Assembly (NCBI GenBank): GCA_015227615.1
Contig: JAALGZ010000045.1
Location: 124,001 to 188,000 of the forward strand
Origin: Labyrinthula sp. Ha
Taxonomy: Eukaryota > Sar > Bigyra > Labyrinthulida > Labyrinthulaceae
Direction: 5' to 3'
Length of the DNA stretch: 64,000 bases
Shown here one piece after another: positions 20,815 to 29,909 of the stretch (positions are counted from its first letter, which is position 1; every line of letters starts with the position of its first letter). The notes under the pieces are model-generated. The model worked only from the letters and a program-made list of their open reading frames with translations. It was not told the origin of the DNA and ran no database searches. Made by a program: the position numbers and the translations under genes.

Positions 20815-23064
20815 ATGTTCAACCAATTAATGTCAAAAAAACTAATTAAACATGCAGAAGATTTACATGAAAAGATAATTAATTTAGCCACAACAACTTT
20901 CAATAGTGCTAAGCTAGCCAGAGATTTAGGAAATATGAGGAGATCAAAGAAGATTAAATTGTTCCTGCAGTTTTCAGCTGGAGACTACGTTCTAATGTCT
21001 AAAGAAGGTCGCAAATCAAGCCAAGATAAGATGCGACTAAACTGGACTGGCCCATTTCAAGTTACAGAAGTGGTCAGCAGCAACGTCTACAGGGTTGAAT
21101 CTCTTACTGGAAAAAGTTATTTGGCACACACCTCTAGGTTAGGGTTTTATTCAAATCGCAAGCCAGCAAATTATTTCAAGCTCCGTGGATTCTTTCAACA
21201 AAATTTTGAAACTTTAGAAGTTGATAAAATATTGGATATTGCACTGAAGACTTTCAGAAAGATTCCTGAATATCACGTTAAAATACATTGGTTAGGTTTC
21301 GAAGAAGAAAAAGCCTCTTGGCATTTACTGAGCGTCATTTATGAAGATGTGACTTTACTTGTTAGAAACTTTCTCAATTCTGACAAAAATATTAATGAAA
21401 CTGAGAAAAAGAACATTTACCTACTCTTGGATGAATTTGATGAAGCCGCTAGGTTAAATTTAAATAGCTCAAAACACAAAAAGAGGGGGGAGGAAAAAAA
21501 TATTATTTCAAGAATAAAAGTCAATAAAATCTCAACAAAATTACTTCAAAATTTCTATTATTTTGTCGACAGTAGACTTACTACTGGCTGGTCATCTATC
21601 GAGGATCAAATCCTAAAGAAGCTTGTTCCAAAGTATGGATGTGGTGCTTATTCAAAGTATCAAGAATTATCCGCTTTACCTGGAAGAAATAAACAGCAGT
21701 TTTATACTAAGCTCCAACGCTGGCTTGGTCTGCAATCAATCAAACCTTTTTCTATGCTGCGTTTTAATCTAGATGAAGCCAGGGAGTATCTTACTTTAAC
21801 ACTTGGTTCAGGTTATAAAATTAGGTCACGAGGAAAGTTTATTGTAGATCAAGAGAATGAAGCCTTTAGTAACTTTTTGAATTCTGCAACTAAAGACGCT
21901 CCTGATCCCAAATTTATTCAAATTCCATATTATAGAAGGATTGATCACCCTGGACATGTGGCTATCATGGTAGAAGAATACTCTGAACTTAAGTCTTGCA
22001 GAGACTTTCTAGCTGCGCATGAAGTTAACTCTAAAGAAGAATTGTTGGAACTACAGAAGAAAAACATCACTAGGATCAAGACTGAAATAAAGTCTAATGA
22101 AGATCTTTGGAACTCTCTTTCAGAGGAATTTACTTCTTCAACAGAACTATCTAAATTTCTTGACAAACTTTATAGAATAGCAACTTCTTTACATTCCGAT
22201 CTCACTGCACATTCAAAGTCGTATCAGTATATTTCAAGCTCGTTTACCATCAAATGCTCACCTACTTACTCAACCAAACTCTTACTTAATTTGACGCATC
22301 AACAGTCATCTGACACCCTCAAAATTGAATACTACGGAAATAACATCTTTAGTTTATTTAAGTCGAAGATTACTATATTTATTCAGCCTGCTGAATCCCA
22401 TTGTTTTATTACTAATGTTGTTACCATGAAGCTTACGAATATGAAGAAGAAGTTTAACCGCTTTGATGTATTAATCATGGACCCTCCTTGGAAGGTTGGA
22501 GCTGCCGATCCTGTTCGAGGAGTCGCAGTCAACTACAAGACGTTGGAAATGAAGGAGTTGGATCTTATTAATATCTCCACTCTTCAGTCTCAAGGGTCTT
22601 ATTTATTCATCTGGACGGTGACGAAGTACTTCTATGAAACTCTTACTTGGGCAACAAAACACTCTTACAAACTTCTAGACTACATTACCTGGATTAAGAT
22701 GTATCCGTCTGGCTCTCTGAGAACTAGCATTGGATATCTGTTGAGACGTGGAAAAGAGATTTGTTTAGTATTTAGAAGACAAGAACACACGGAATTGGAA
22801 TACTCAAATTTGTTTGAACAAGAACATCGGTACATTCATACTTCACCTTTGGTAACTTTAGCCCTTTCAAATTCTCAAAAGCCTGCTCAACCTTACGCTT
22901 TTATTGAATCTACTTTACCAAGAGGTAACTATGGTGAACTGTTCGCAAGATCAAATAACATTCGACCTCATTGGAAAAGCTTTGGTCTGGAACTATGGCC
23001 TACCTGTAATAGTAACTATGTGATAAACAACACTTGGAAGGGGGATGTCCCAACAACGCAATAA
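20815..23064 (+). CDS. Element A chromodomain-SANT-MT-A70 region
   Basis: A 749-residue open frame forming the C-terminal third of the element A polyprotein. The order is GPY/F module (LNWTGPFQV, residues about 75-105), chromodomain (about 130-187, with VKIHWLGF and W..L...YEDV), acidic/Lys-rich linker, SANT/Myb-like domain (about 257-308, with GWSSIEDQILKKLV, KYG.G.Y.KY and LPGR), a helical linker, and an MT-A70 domain (about 548-730). The methyltransferase shows the DPPW catalytic motif at about 556-559, FIWTVTKY, ITWIKM, RRGKEICLVF and the family-diagnostic ending ELFAR..N.RPHW near 708. MT-A70 enzymes methylate N6 of adenine in mRNA (METTL3/14), snRNA or DNA (METTL4, ciliate MTA1). The substrate here is unknown. 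Confidence 0.88.
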   Translation: MFNQLMSKKLIKHAEDLHEKIINLATTTFNSAKLARDLGNMRRSKKIKLFLQFSAGDYVLMSKEGRKSSQDKMRLNWTGPFQVTEVVSSNVYRVESLTGKSYLAHTSRLGFYSNRKPANYFKLRGFFQQNFETLEVDKILDIALKTFRKIPEYHVKIHWLGFEEEKASWHLLSVIYEDVTLLVRNFLNSDKNINETEKKNIYLLLDEFDEAARLNLNSSKHKKRGEEKNIISRIKVNKISTKLLQNFYYFVDSRLTTGWSSIEDQILKKLVPKYGCGAYSKYQELSALPGRNKQQFYTKLQRWLGLQSIKPFSMLRFNLDEAREYLTLTLGSGYKIRSRGKFIVDQENEAFSNFLNSATKDAPDPKFIQIPYYRRIDHPGHVAIMVEEYSELKSCRDFLAAHEVNSKEELLELQKKNITRIKTEIKSNEDLWNSLSEEFTSSTELSKFLDKLYRIATSLHSDLTAHSKSYQYISSSFTIKCSPTYSTKLLLNLTHQQSSDTLKIEYYGNNIFSLFKSKITIFIQPAESHCFITNVVTMKLTNMKKKFNRFDVLIMDPPWKVGAADPVRGVAVNYKTLEMKELDLINISTLQSQGSYLFIWTVTKYFYETLTWATKHSYKLLDYITWIKMYPSGSLRTSIGYLLRRGKEICLVFRRQEHTELEYSNLFEQEHRYIHTSPLVTLALSNSQKPAQPYAFIESTLPRGNYGELFARSNNIRPHWKSFGLELWPTCNSNYVINNTWKGDVPTTQ

Positions 23065-23195
23065 TATGCGTGACAACATCCTTTCACCAGTCCACGTCAT
23101 CACTTAGTAGTTATAGCTCTTCCTGTAATATAATACAATACTTACCGTTAATAAGTTAAGTTAAGAATCAAAGTTACACTCTTATAAGAAGGACA
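23046..23195 (+). repeat. Element A 3' LTR
   Basis: 150 bp, about 97% identical to the 5' LTR, followed by the AAAC target duplication and resumed LINE sequence. The methyltransferase reading frame ends a few codons inside this LTR. Confidence 0.93.
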
Positions 23196-24249
23196 AAACA
23201 ACCGCTCAACTATACAAAAAATTGAGGCACTTGATACAATCATAAAATAGACCCTCAAGCGGAAAATATATCTTCGAATCCTTTTCATAGATTTTGCGAA
23301 AGCTTTTGATAGTATTTCGCACAAGTTCATGAAGTTAGCCCTGGAAGAATACCATGTACCAAAAAAGCTCATCAAAGTTATCAGCACTCTCTATGACAAG
23401 ACCAAAGTTTTTGTTTCGGACAGTGGAGAAAAAAACAGCTTGGTAAATATAAAAAGAGGAGTGATATAAGGGGATAGCTTATCCCCAAGCATATTTATTC
23501 TCTGTCTTGACTCTATAATGAAGAGAATAAAAAACAATACCCTACAAGGCACCAGCTTACACAACCAAACCTTCAGATACTTTGCTTTTGCAGACGACTT
23601 GGTAATACTAACAAGGAACGATGAAGAAATGATCAGCTTCGTAACACAACTGCAGAATCTTCAGCAACGCACGGGCCTAAAAATTAATGTTAGCAAGACA
23701 AAAGTTATGCTCACAAGCGAAGGTTAAAATTTGGTTGATAAGATTCCAGACGTAGATATGAATAGAATATTAAACAACTTCCACTGTGAGCGTTGCGATA
23801 GGTATTTTCACTATGAAACGTACCTAAGGTGTCACAAAAGCTCAAGATTTTGTGATGGAACACGCAACAGAAGCAGAGCTGGGACTTTAGCTGCTACAGA
23901 CAGTAGAACGATCATTCACGACAAAATCCAACCCAACACAAACAACGTTGAAGTAGCAGGAGAAACAATTGAAGTTGTGACAAAGTACAAGTTTCTTGGT
24001 GCTATCTTTTATCCACAAGGTATTAATGACGATGCTGTTTCCAAAAAGTTAAATGAAGCTCACAGTCACATCAACAAGTTCAGAGACATGTTATCTTCTT
24101 CAAACATCCAAGAGAAAACAATAATCAATCTGGCAAGAGCACTAGTAATAGCTCCAGCAGTGTATAATGTTGACAACTGGTCGACCAATGTGAAGATAAC
24201 AAAAGCCTTAACAAAAATATCAAGAAGGCTGAAAAGAACCATAGATTGA
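23196..24249 (+). pseudogene. LINE reverse transcriptase palm, zinc finger and thumb, copy 2
   Basis: This region resumes after gypsy element A. Blocks seen are DFAKAFDSI (palm Asp), GDSLSP preceded by TAA where other LINEs have Gln, FAFADDLVI (FADD box near 23,585), GLKINVSKTKVM, a Cys-X2-Cys-X12-His-X5-Cys finger (about 23,785-23,855), and the thumb KYKFLGAIF...RRLKRTI. A TAA separates KVMLTSEG from the finger segment. These stops also occur in copy 1. In most LINEs the palm and thumb blocks are only about 10-30 residues apart. Here about 100 residues carrying the finger intervene. Confidence 0.85.
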
Positions 24250-24285
24250 ATAGACAGCTTTGACTTCCAACTAGAAGAAGACGAC

Positions 24286-24864
24286 TTGGATCTTATCAAT
24301 ATAATAAAAAAACGTCAAGAAACGAATAAATCCACAGCAAAAGTTATCATAGACAAAGAACTGACAGCGTTGAGAGAATACCAACTTCAAAACCCATCAC
24401 CACCACCAACAACAAAACCTATATACTACTATGAAGCACTTGCTTTACTAGGAGAAGATATAGTGCCGCCTGAGGACCCACCACCATCCCACTTTACCCG
24501 CCATCCTGAAAATTTGAACCAACCTTCGAACTGCACAAGAACCCAGGAACCAGAAGAACACTTGGACGCGAACCAGCACTTGAACAGGAACTTGGACACG
24601 AACATGAACACGGAGTTGGACTTGAGCAGGAACGCAAACTTGGACTTGAATACGAGCAGGAGCCTGGACATGAGCAGAACACCAACAACACCCATCCTTC
24701 AACCAAGATACAACATTCACAATCAACCCACAGAAAACCCAACAACTAGAATATCACCTAAAGCATTAAGTGAAACGTCGAGAATAACAGCTGGAGGAAG
24801 AGGAATGAATCCAATGGACTATATTCAACTGCTGGAGCAAATAAACGAAATTCTTCCATCCTGA
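24286..24864 (+). pseudogene. LINE ORF C-terminal low-complexity tail, copy 2
   Basis: A 192-residue frame continuing the LINE polyprotein after the RT thumb. Residues of about 80-135 are an imperfect Asn/Leu/Asp/Ser/Arg repeat encoded by a hexamer-like minisatellite (AACTTGGAC-type units, 24,560-24,680). The antisense frames over the same repeat stay open too, producing Ser/Cys-rich and Val/Gln-rich shadow frames that are not genes. The same tail lies at 1-300 on the minus strand in copy 1. Confidence 0.7.
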
Positions 24865-25237
24865 CAAAATATCAACAGCCTTCACCTGGAACAACAGCAC
24901 TGGACAACCAAGCTATAGAATAACATAAAAACAGCACAAGTCAGCTCAAAGGAGCCCCCCAGCACTCACTAAGACCATCAATAACTTCAGCTGAAAGAAA
25001 CAAAATCGCTGGAAAATGAAGAAAACGTCCTGAAAACAGCAAGAAACTCCACCATCTATACTCCCCTTCAACCTCCCGAACTTAAATCACCTTCAATTAT
25101 CTTCAAACAGCTTGAAAAATATCTAGGATCGTCCAAAAACCAACATAAGATAAAAACAGGCCATCCAAAATGCAGAATCCAGATAAGAATGAGCAAAACC
25201 GTGAAAATCTTGAACAGGAACATAATAGAAAGCCATA

Positions 25238-25570
25238 TCATAGTAAATCTTCAGTGAAAAAACCGCTAGTAACTTGAACTGGCAACCGTGAGATTATCTT
25301 TACTTTTTGCATGTTTTGTGTTTTGTTAATTTGATTGTGGATCGTATCAGAAAAGTTAGGATTTTGGGAAATAATGGAAATGATCAAGAGATGAGAGTTT
25401 GACCAACCAGCTTCATAGGATTCTGTCAAATACCAATGAGATTATAGAAACATAGTGGAACATAACAAACAATAAAATAGCATAATAGTACGTAGCTCTT
25501 ATTGGTAGTTAGATCCCCGCCGCAGGGTTAGGCCAGTAGGCCCAATTAACTCCATTAAAACCCAAACCTA
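25238..25570 (+). other. 3' UTR and end of LINE copy 2
   Basis: Non-coding tail of the LINE. The last part (25,515-25,560) matches the 3' terminus of the deleted relative at 9,265-9,330 in opposite orientation, which fixes the 3' end near 25,570. Confidence 0.55.
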
Positions 25571-26166
25571 ATAGAATGTCGTGTATAAATTACACATGAA
25601 TAAAAAAACCATTATCCACGGTTTCGTATCTTCAAAGATTCCTTTTTACGTCCCTATTTTTTACAATATGACATTACTACAATATATCTCAAATATTAAG
25701 GTACTGGCGGAAATGAGCACTTTGCTAATCCCGAGTCATTATTTCAGTTCAGCTCAAATATACCATTTCATCCACAACATTTTACACTTTGGATGGAAAA
25801 TGTATCATGGAAGCTACAAAATGTTCCACACTGCGTGCTCAGGCAATTTTCAACATATCTATTGTTCGCAAGAATTAGGAAGAACAATATATCATATCCA
25901 AAATACATTTACTCTAATCATTTAACTTTTATCTTTTTGTATAACGGGTATTTCTCACGTATTCTTCTTTCTTGTGTAGCCAATCATTTTCTTTAAACCA
26001 ACAATGCAACCAATCCAATCATATTATTTGCTTGTGTAGATTCAATATTCATCATGAAAAAAAGATTAGAATCTAGTAAATTGCACAAGATAAATATAAT
26101 TTTGGGCAATTACAAAAGTAAAGTGAAAGCCATAAAAGATACATCAGCTGAAAAATCATCCAACAA
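25571..26166. other. Intergenic between LINE copy 2 and PHB2
   Basis: AT-rich. It contains a 34-bp motif (25,577-25,610) similar to one near 10,665. A 114-codon frame at 25,581-25,925 has no recognisable features and low-complexity composition, so it is not called as a gene. The PHB2 promoter presumably lies in the last 100-200 bp. Confidence 0.5.
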
Positions 26167-27006
26167 ATGAATAAAGCTGCAGTGCCAGGAATGTTAACTC
26201 TCCTTGGAGCAGGTGGTCTTGGATTAGTAGGGTATAATTCACTTTACACAGTTAAATCTGGACAAAAGGCTATCATATTCAACCGAATCGGCGGATTAAG
26301 CGATAGAATCATAGACGAAGGAATGCATTTCCGGATCCCCTGGTTTCAGATCCCTTATGTGTACAATACTCGAGTCCAAGCGAAGAAAATATCATCATTG
26401 ACAGGATCTAAAGATTTACAAATGGTTAATTTAACTGTGAGAGTTCTTTCTAAGCCAGATTCGAAGCAGTTGCCTTGGATTTACACGAGATTAGGAACGA
26501 AACAAGACGAAGTTGTTCTTCCAGGTATTGTGAATGAAATTTGTAAACAAGTTGTTGCTCAATTCAATGCTGCCCAGTTATTAACACAAAGAGAAAAAGT
26601 TTCTATGATGATCAGACAAGCACTTAAAGAGAGATTGACGTATTTTCACATTCTCTTGGATGACGTAAGTATAATAGATTTACAATTTGGAAGAGAGTTT
26701 ATGCATGCGGTTGAACAGAAACAAGTTGCTCAGCAAGATGCAGAGAGAGCAAAGTTTCTTGTAGAGAAAGCACAACAAGATAAAAGAGCTATTATAATTA
26801 AAGCTCAGGGAGAAGCTAAAGCAGCGGAGTTGATTGGACAAGCCATCAGTAAAAACCCTGGATTTGTAGAGCTTAGAAGGATTGACACTGCTAGACAAAT
26901 TGCTGACGTACTTGCAAGATCTAGCAACAGAGCATACCTTGATGCAAACAGTTTGATGTTGACTGTTGGTGATGCAGACAAGATTTCTTCATCAATCAAC
27001 GCGTAG
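26167..27006 (+). CDS. PHB2: Prohibitin-2
   Basis: A 279-residue prohibitin of the PHB2 (BAP37) type. With PHB1 this family forms large ring complexes in the mitochondrial inner membrane that chaperone membrane proteins and regulate m-AAA protease, cristae shape and mitophagy. The sequence has an N-terminal hydrophobic anchor (about 10-26), then the conserved blocks AIIFNRIGG, DEGMHFRIPWFQ, SSLTGSKDLQMVN, RVLSKP, IVNEICKQVVAQFNA, and LDDVSIIDLQFGREF. After these comes the Gln/Ala/Lys coiled-coil EQKQVAQQDAERAKFLVEKA and the C-terminal SKNPGFVELRRI. The TGSKDLQMVN form and the presence of the anchor favour PHB2 over PHB1. Length matches the family. No intron is evident. It is flanked by mobile elements on both sides yet looks intact. 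Confidence 0.96.
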   Translation: MNKAAVPGMLTLLGAGGLGLVGYNSLYTVKSGQKAIIFNRIGGLSDRIIDEGMHFRIPWFQIPYVYNTRVQAKKISSLTGSKDLQMVNLTVRVLSKPDSKQLPWIYTRLGTKQDEVVLPGIVNEICKQVVAQFNAAQLLTQREKVSMMIRQALKERLTYFHILLDDVSIIDLQFGREFMHAVEQKQVAQQDAERAKFLVEKAQQDKRAIIIKAQGEAKAAELIGQAISKNPGFVELRRIDTARQIADVLARSSNRAYLDANSLMLTVGDADKISSSINA

Positions 27007-28538
27007 ATTTTTTTCGTAACCGATTAAAAGTTTTCTTCAAAAAAATGAGGAATCTTAGATTGAGTCAAACGTTTTTATGCATTTACTTTATTCTTTGGAG
27101 ATCATAATCTTCTTTCGTACGATCTTCTTCTTATATTAGTACAGCCAAAGTACTCTTTCTATTATTTGAGATATTTACCTAGTTCTCCAATTCTTTGCTG
27201 TCAGAAAAATTCATTTCAAACAACGAAGAAATACGCAATATAACCAGACCGATTTCTTTTTAGTAATTATAACTTGCACGAGGGAAAATCAAACTAGTTG
27301 GTGTATCCCTTTTTTAAATCTGCTCTCTTTTGATATGGTTAATTGTACAACATACTCAGCCAAACCTTGGTACTAGTACGTGAAAATCCATTCATTCTAA
27401 AGACTAGAAAGTTAATAATTATTTGAGATTATTGCCATGAAGAATTTCCGCGAATGTTGATTTTTTACCAATCAGTATTGTTTGCATTAGGATCACCTAT
27501 CTAGATCAGCTAATGCAAACTATAGAATGTCGCATCTAAGAATCAAAGAGCTAAGTCTAACTAAGTGATTCTTAGAATTTGTAAACAGAAATAGACTATG
27601 TAAAACTACCATTTAGATTGGGGATCTCAGCATATCAGCACAGGAACAATGGCTTTTTTCTTGCTATAGCTCACTTATCAAAGGCATTTTGAAAAAGATG
27701 TGAAATATGTGGAGGAAAAAATCGCCAAGAGGGTTAAATCCAGGATTATCTACCCCACTCATTTCCTTAGATAAAGTAGGTTAAAGGTACATTGGGAATG
27801 CCTTAGTTGTATAAAATTTCAACTCTCCCAATGTGAATTCAAGCAGCAGCTACAAATTATTCAAACATAATGCAGCAAAGGTAAATCTTATATCTGCCAC
27901 AACAACAAATCTAGAGGTTTAGTATCAGTAGGGAGAACCTTTGAAAGAATATGTTTACTTCTTATTATACTCCCCGCTATAGCTAATTACGGGTGACAGC
28001 CTATAACGCTGAGCTTTGCAGTCAAGGCTTAGTGTGGGAGTAGAGACAAATATTAAGACAATGCTTAGAGATCTGCGGACTCAAGACGTGTAGACTGCTT
28101 CATAATCTAGCAAAAACTCAACTTTAACATCCACTTTCTTTTCAACTATTGTGCGCTGCTGCAATGTTATGCAAAGCTCCCCGCTACCACAATGTCATGG
28201 CAAATTCACACCCTTCGAATGTAAACATTAAGTACTTTTCCAGAAGAGCCTGGTCTATAAACTTGAGGCTGAAAAGAAAGTGAATATAACCTCGATTTTC
28301 TATCTCAGTGTGAAAGATCTTTTGGGACAGACGAGAATTTGTCATTATAATTTTTACAGTTGTTTTCGGGAAGGAGGTCCATATCTATCCCCATTACAAC
28401 CATTGTTTCGCTGAATTTCTTCCTACTGGAAACCTGAATATATTTACGGACTACTGCTTGGCTATGAACATCATTCTTTGAGGCAATGGATTAAAAGGTA
28501 CATCTATATCCTTTCTGAAGACTTGGTGAGCTTTATAG
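27007..28538. other. Intergenic, no gene seen
   Basis: 1.5 kb between PHB2 and gypsy element B, with no supported ORF, tRNA or repeat. Small GC-richer patches (27,960-28,060 and 28,140-28,210) have no recognised identity. Confidence 0.55.
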
Positions 28539-28542
28539 CCTG
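28539..28542. repeat. Target-site duplication of element B (left)
   Basis: CCTG immediately before the 5' LTR, repeated at 37,997-38,000 immediately after the 3' LTR. Confidence 0.8.
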
Positions 28543-28822
28543 TGTATCGTTATGAAGTTCTGCATTATTGGTTATTAATATAAATAGGATATAAATGATT
28601 GGGTAGTTAGAGTGATATGATTGGACACACAGAATGACTAAAAAGGTCAGTGTGTGAATCCAACGGATTTAAGAATTAATAAAAGAAGAAAAGACAATAA
28701 GTAAGTTCACCAGTTTGGAACCCCAGAGTACAAGAATAGACCACGAAATATAATATTGAGGCCTTGATACACTATCTAGATACGAGCCCACTCATTTGAC
28801 GCCAAAATACCAAATCAATCTA
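28543..28822 (+). repeat. Element B 5' LTR
   Basis: 280 bp, starting TGTATCGTTATG. It is followed directly by the perfect palindrome TTGTTATAACAA at the expected primer-binding site. Confidence 0.93.
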
Positions 28823-28862
28823 TTGTTATAACAATTGTTGAGGCAAGACGAATACGATTAAG

Positions 28863-29804
28863 ATGCAGCTGTCGAGAGAAGAGAGGGCGATGCAAAGAGA
28901 AAAGAAAAAGGAGCTAGAGGAGAAGGAGGCAGAGATGATAAGACGAGAGCAGGAAGAAGAGGACGAAAATCGAGAGCTCTTTGGATCTGACTCGTCGTCA
29001 GGTGAAAGTGCTGAAGCAGAAGAAGGTCGGACTGACGAATTAAGCGACGAGAAGCGCGCCGCACTGCGCAAGTCGCTTAATTTACCGTCAGCCGACGAGG
29101 CGGAGGACTCGGCGGAAGATAGCGAGGCGGAAAATTTAACCGCCGGAGCAGAAGATGAGGCGGGGAAATTAGCCGCCAGAGTGGAAGATGAAGCGGGAAG
29201 AGAACTCACCGCCACGGAAGACCAGGCGGAAAAAATATCCGACGCCGCTGGAAAGGAAGCGGATATTCTAGATTTAACGCAACCAAAGACGACGGCTAGA
29301 GAGGTCGAGCCGACATCGCCGACCATAACGCTGGAGGATGAAGCCGCCTCAAATGACGGGGAGCTTAATATTGACGAGCCGACAACCCTCGAGCGGGTAA
29401 TTTCAAAAGGTCGGAATAAGGGAGCTGAGACGGAGGCGGTTAATTTATCTTCTCCGTCATCGGCAACGAGGGCAAAAAAGAAGGGGGCGCCGCAAACGCA
29501 TAAAAAGAAGAGGGTTAGCCGAAAGCAGTGTGAATTATATTTGAAGGAACCGCGCCGGTTCACCCCGAAGAAGTATGTGGTTTACGAAGAAGACCTTTGC
29601 GAGATGCAAAGCCGAATGCGAGGAAAAACGGCGGTGGAATTACTCGAGGAAAAGAACATACACAAGTCCTCGAGATACCCACTATTGTTGATGACCGCCC
29701 TGTCGGAAAAGGAAGCTGACGGAGTTCCCATAAGCGCTAGAGTAGCGCATATGCTGGCGGCGGTGCCAAACTTCAGAGAAAGTCAAGAAATGTCTTTTGG
29801 CTAA
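28863..29804 (+). CDS. Element B first open region (gag-associated, acidic)
   Basis: A 313-residue frame just after the 5' LTR. Residues 1-40 form a Glu/Lys/Arg-rich coiled coil. An acidic Ala/Glu/Asp-rich low-complexity section follows (about 40-200), then a basic stretch (AKKKGAPQTHKKKR near 205), and a more globular last third that may continue into the gag. It matches no family I recognise. Its position right after the LTR and before gag makes it the N-terminal part of the structural region. Long antisense frames over it are composition artefacts. Confidence 0.6.
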   Translation: MQLSREERAMQREKKKELEEKEAEMIRREQEEEDENRELFGSDSSSGESAEAEEGRTDELSDEKRAALRKSLNLPSADEAEDSAEDSEAENLTAGAEDEAGKLAARVEDEAGRELTATEDQAEKISDAAGKEADILDLTQPKTTAREVEPTSPTITLEDEAASNDGELNIDEPTTLERVISKGRNKGAETEAVNLSSPSSATRAKKKGAPQTHKKKRVSRKQCELYLKEPRRFTPKKYVVYEEDLCEMQSRMRGKTAVELLEEKNIHKSSRYPLLLMTALSEKEADGVPISARVAHMLAAVPNFRESQEMSFG

Positions 29805-29909
29805 CTAGTAGCGCACCGGAAAAAGACCCCAGCGCAAGTCCTTAAGTATAATACGCCGACATGGTTTTTCCACTCGGCGGAAGGATTAATTACGACGGCC
29901 GTACAATTT

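Larger units (their letters stand above)
15632..23195 (+). mobile_element. Ty3/gypsy chromovirus element A with SANT and MT-A70 domains
   Basis: LTR retrotransposon of 7,564 bp inside LINE copy 2. LTRs (15,632-15,786 and 23,046-23,195) have TGTCC...GGACA ends and differ at four substitutions plus one 5-bp indel (about 97% identical), so the element is fairly young. The 4-bp target duplication is AAAC. Parts are gag (about 15,805-16,866), protease (about 16,960-17,290), RT (about 18,200-18,890), RNase H (about 19,200-19,780), integrase (about 19,990-20,780), GPY/F module and chromodomain (about 21,030-21,375), SANT/Myb-like domain (about 21,580-21,735), and MT-A70 methyltransferase (about 22,455-22,995). 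The purine tract GGAAGGGGGA abuts the 3' LTR. It is broken, with about half a dozen interruptions. Its AT-rich composition matches the host. Confidence 0.93.
13632..25570 (+). mobile_element. LINE copy 2, interrupted by a solo copia LTR and by gypsy element A
   Basis: Plus-strand sister of copy 1, complete from 5' end (near 13,632) to 3' end (near 25,570). Without its insertions it is about 4.25 kb. The order is endonuclease (13,666-14,338), solo copia LTR, remaining endonuclease and linker (14,468-15,195), RT fingers (15,196-15,631), gypsy element A, RT palm, zinc finger and thumb (23,196-24,249), low-complexity tail (24,286-24,864), and about 700 bp of 3' UTR ending GGTTAGGCCAGTAGGCCCAA. 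Codon 2 is a stop here, and three further in-frame stops are shared with copy 1. It is a dead copy. Confidence 0.9.

Noticed and set aside
22459-22995. The methyltransferase region as an independent host gene into which a retrotransposon inserted.
   Set aside because: It is in the same open frame as the chromodomain and SANT domain, lies inside the LTRs before the purine tract, and the same arrangement occurs in element B.
23455-23480. Possible alternative genetic code: TAA stands at the conserved Gln of the LINE motif RQGDSLSP.
   Set aside because: Host genes (PHB2, thiolase, P450, surface proteins) are long, encode Gln with CAA/CAG and contain no internal TAA or TAG. The LINE stops are explained as C-to-T decay shared by two copies.
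25581-25925. 114-codon frame after LINE copy 2.
   Set aside because: No domain, signal or paralogue. Its start overlaps a dispersed 34-bp motif, and its composition matches intergenic DNA.
28826-29563. 245-residue minus-strand Ser/Ala-rich frame.
   Set aside because: It is antisense to the acidic low-complexity region of element B and is expected from the GC-rich codon pattern. It has no domain features.
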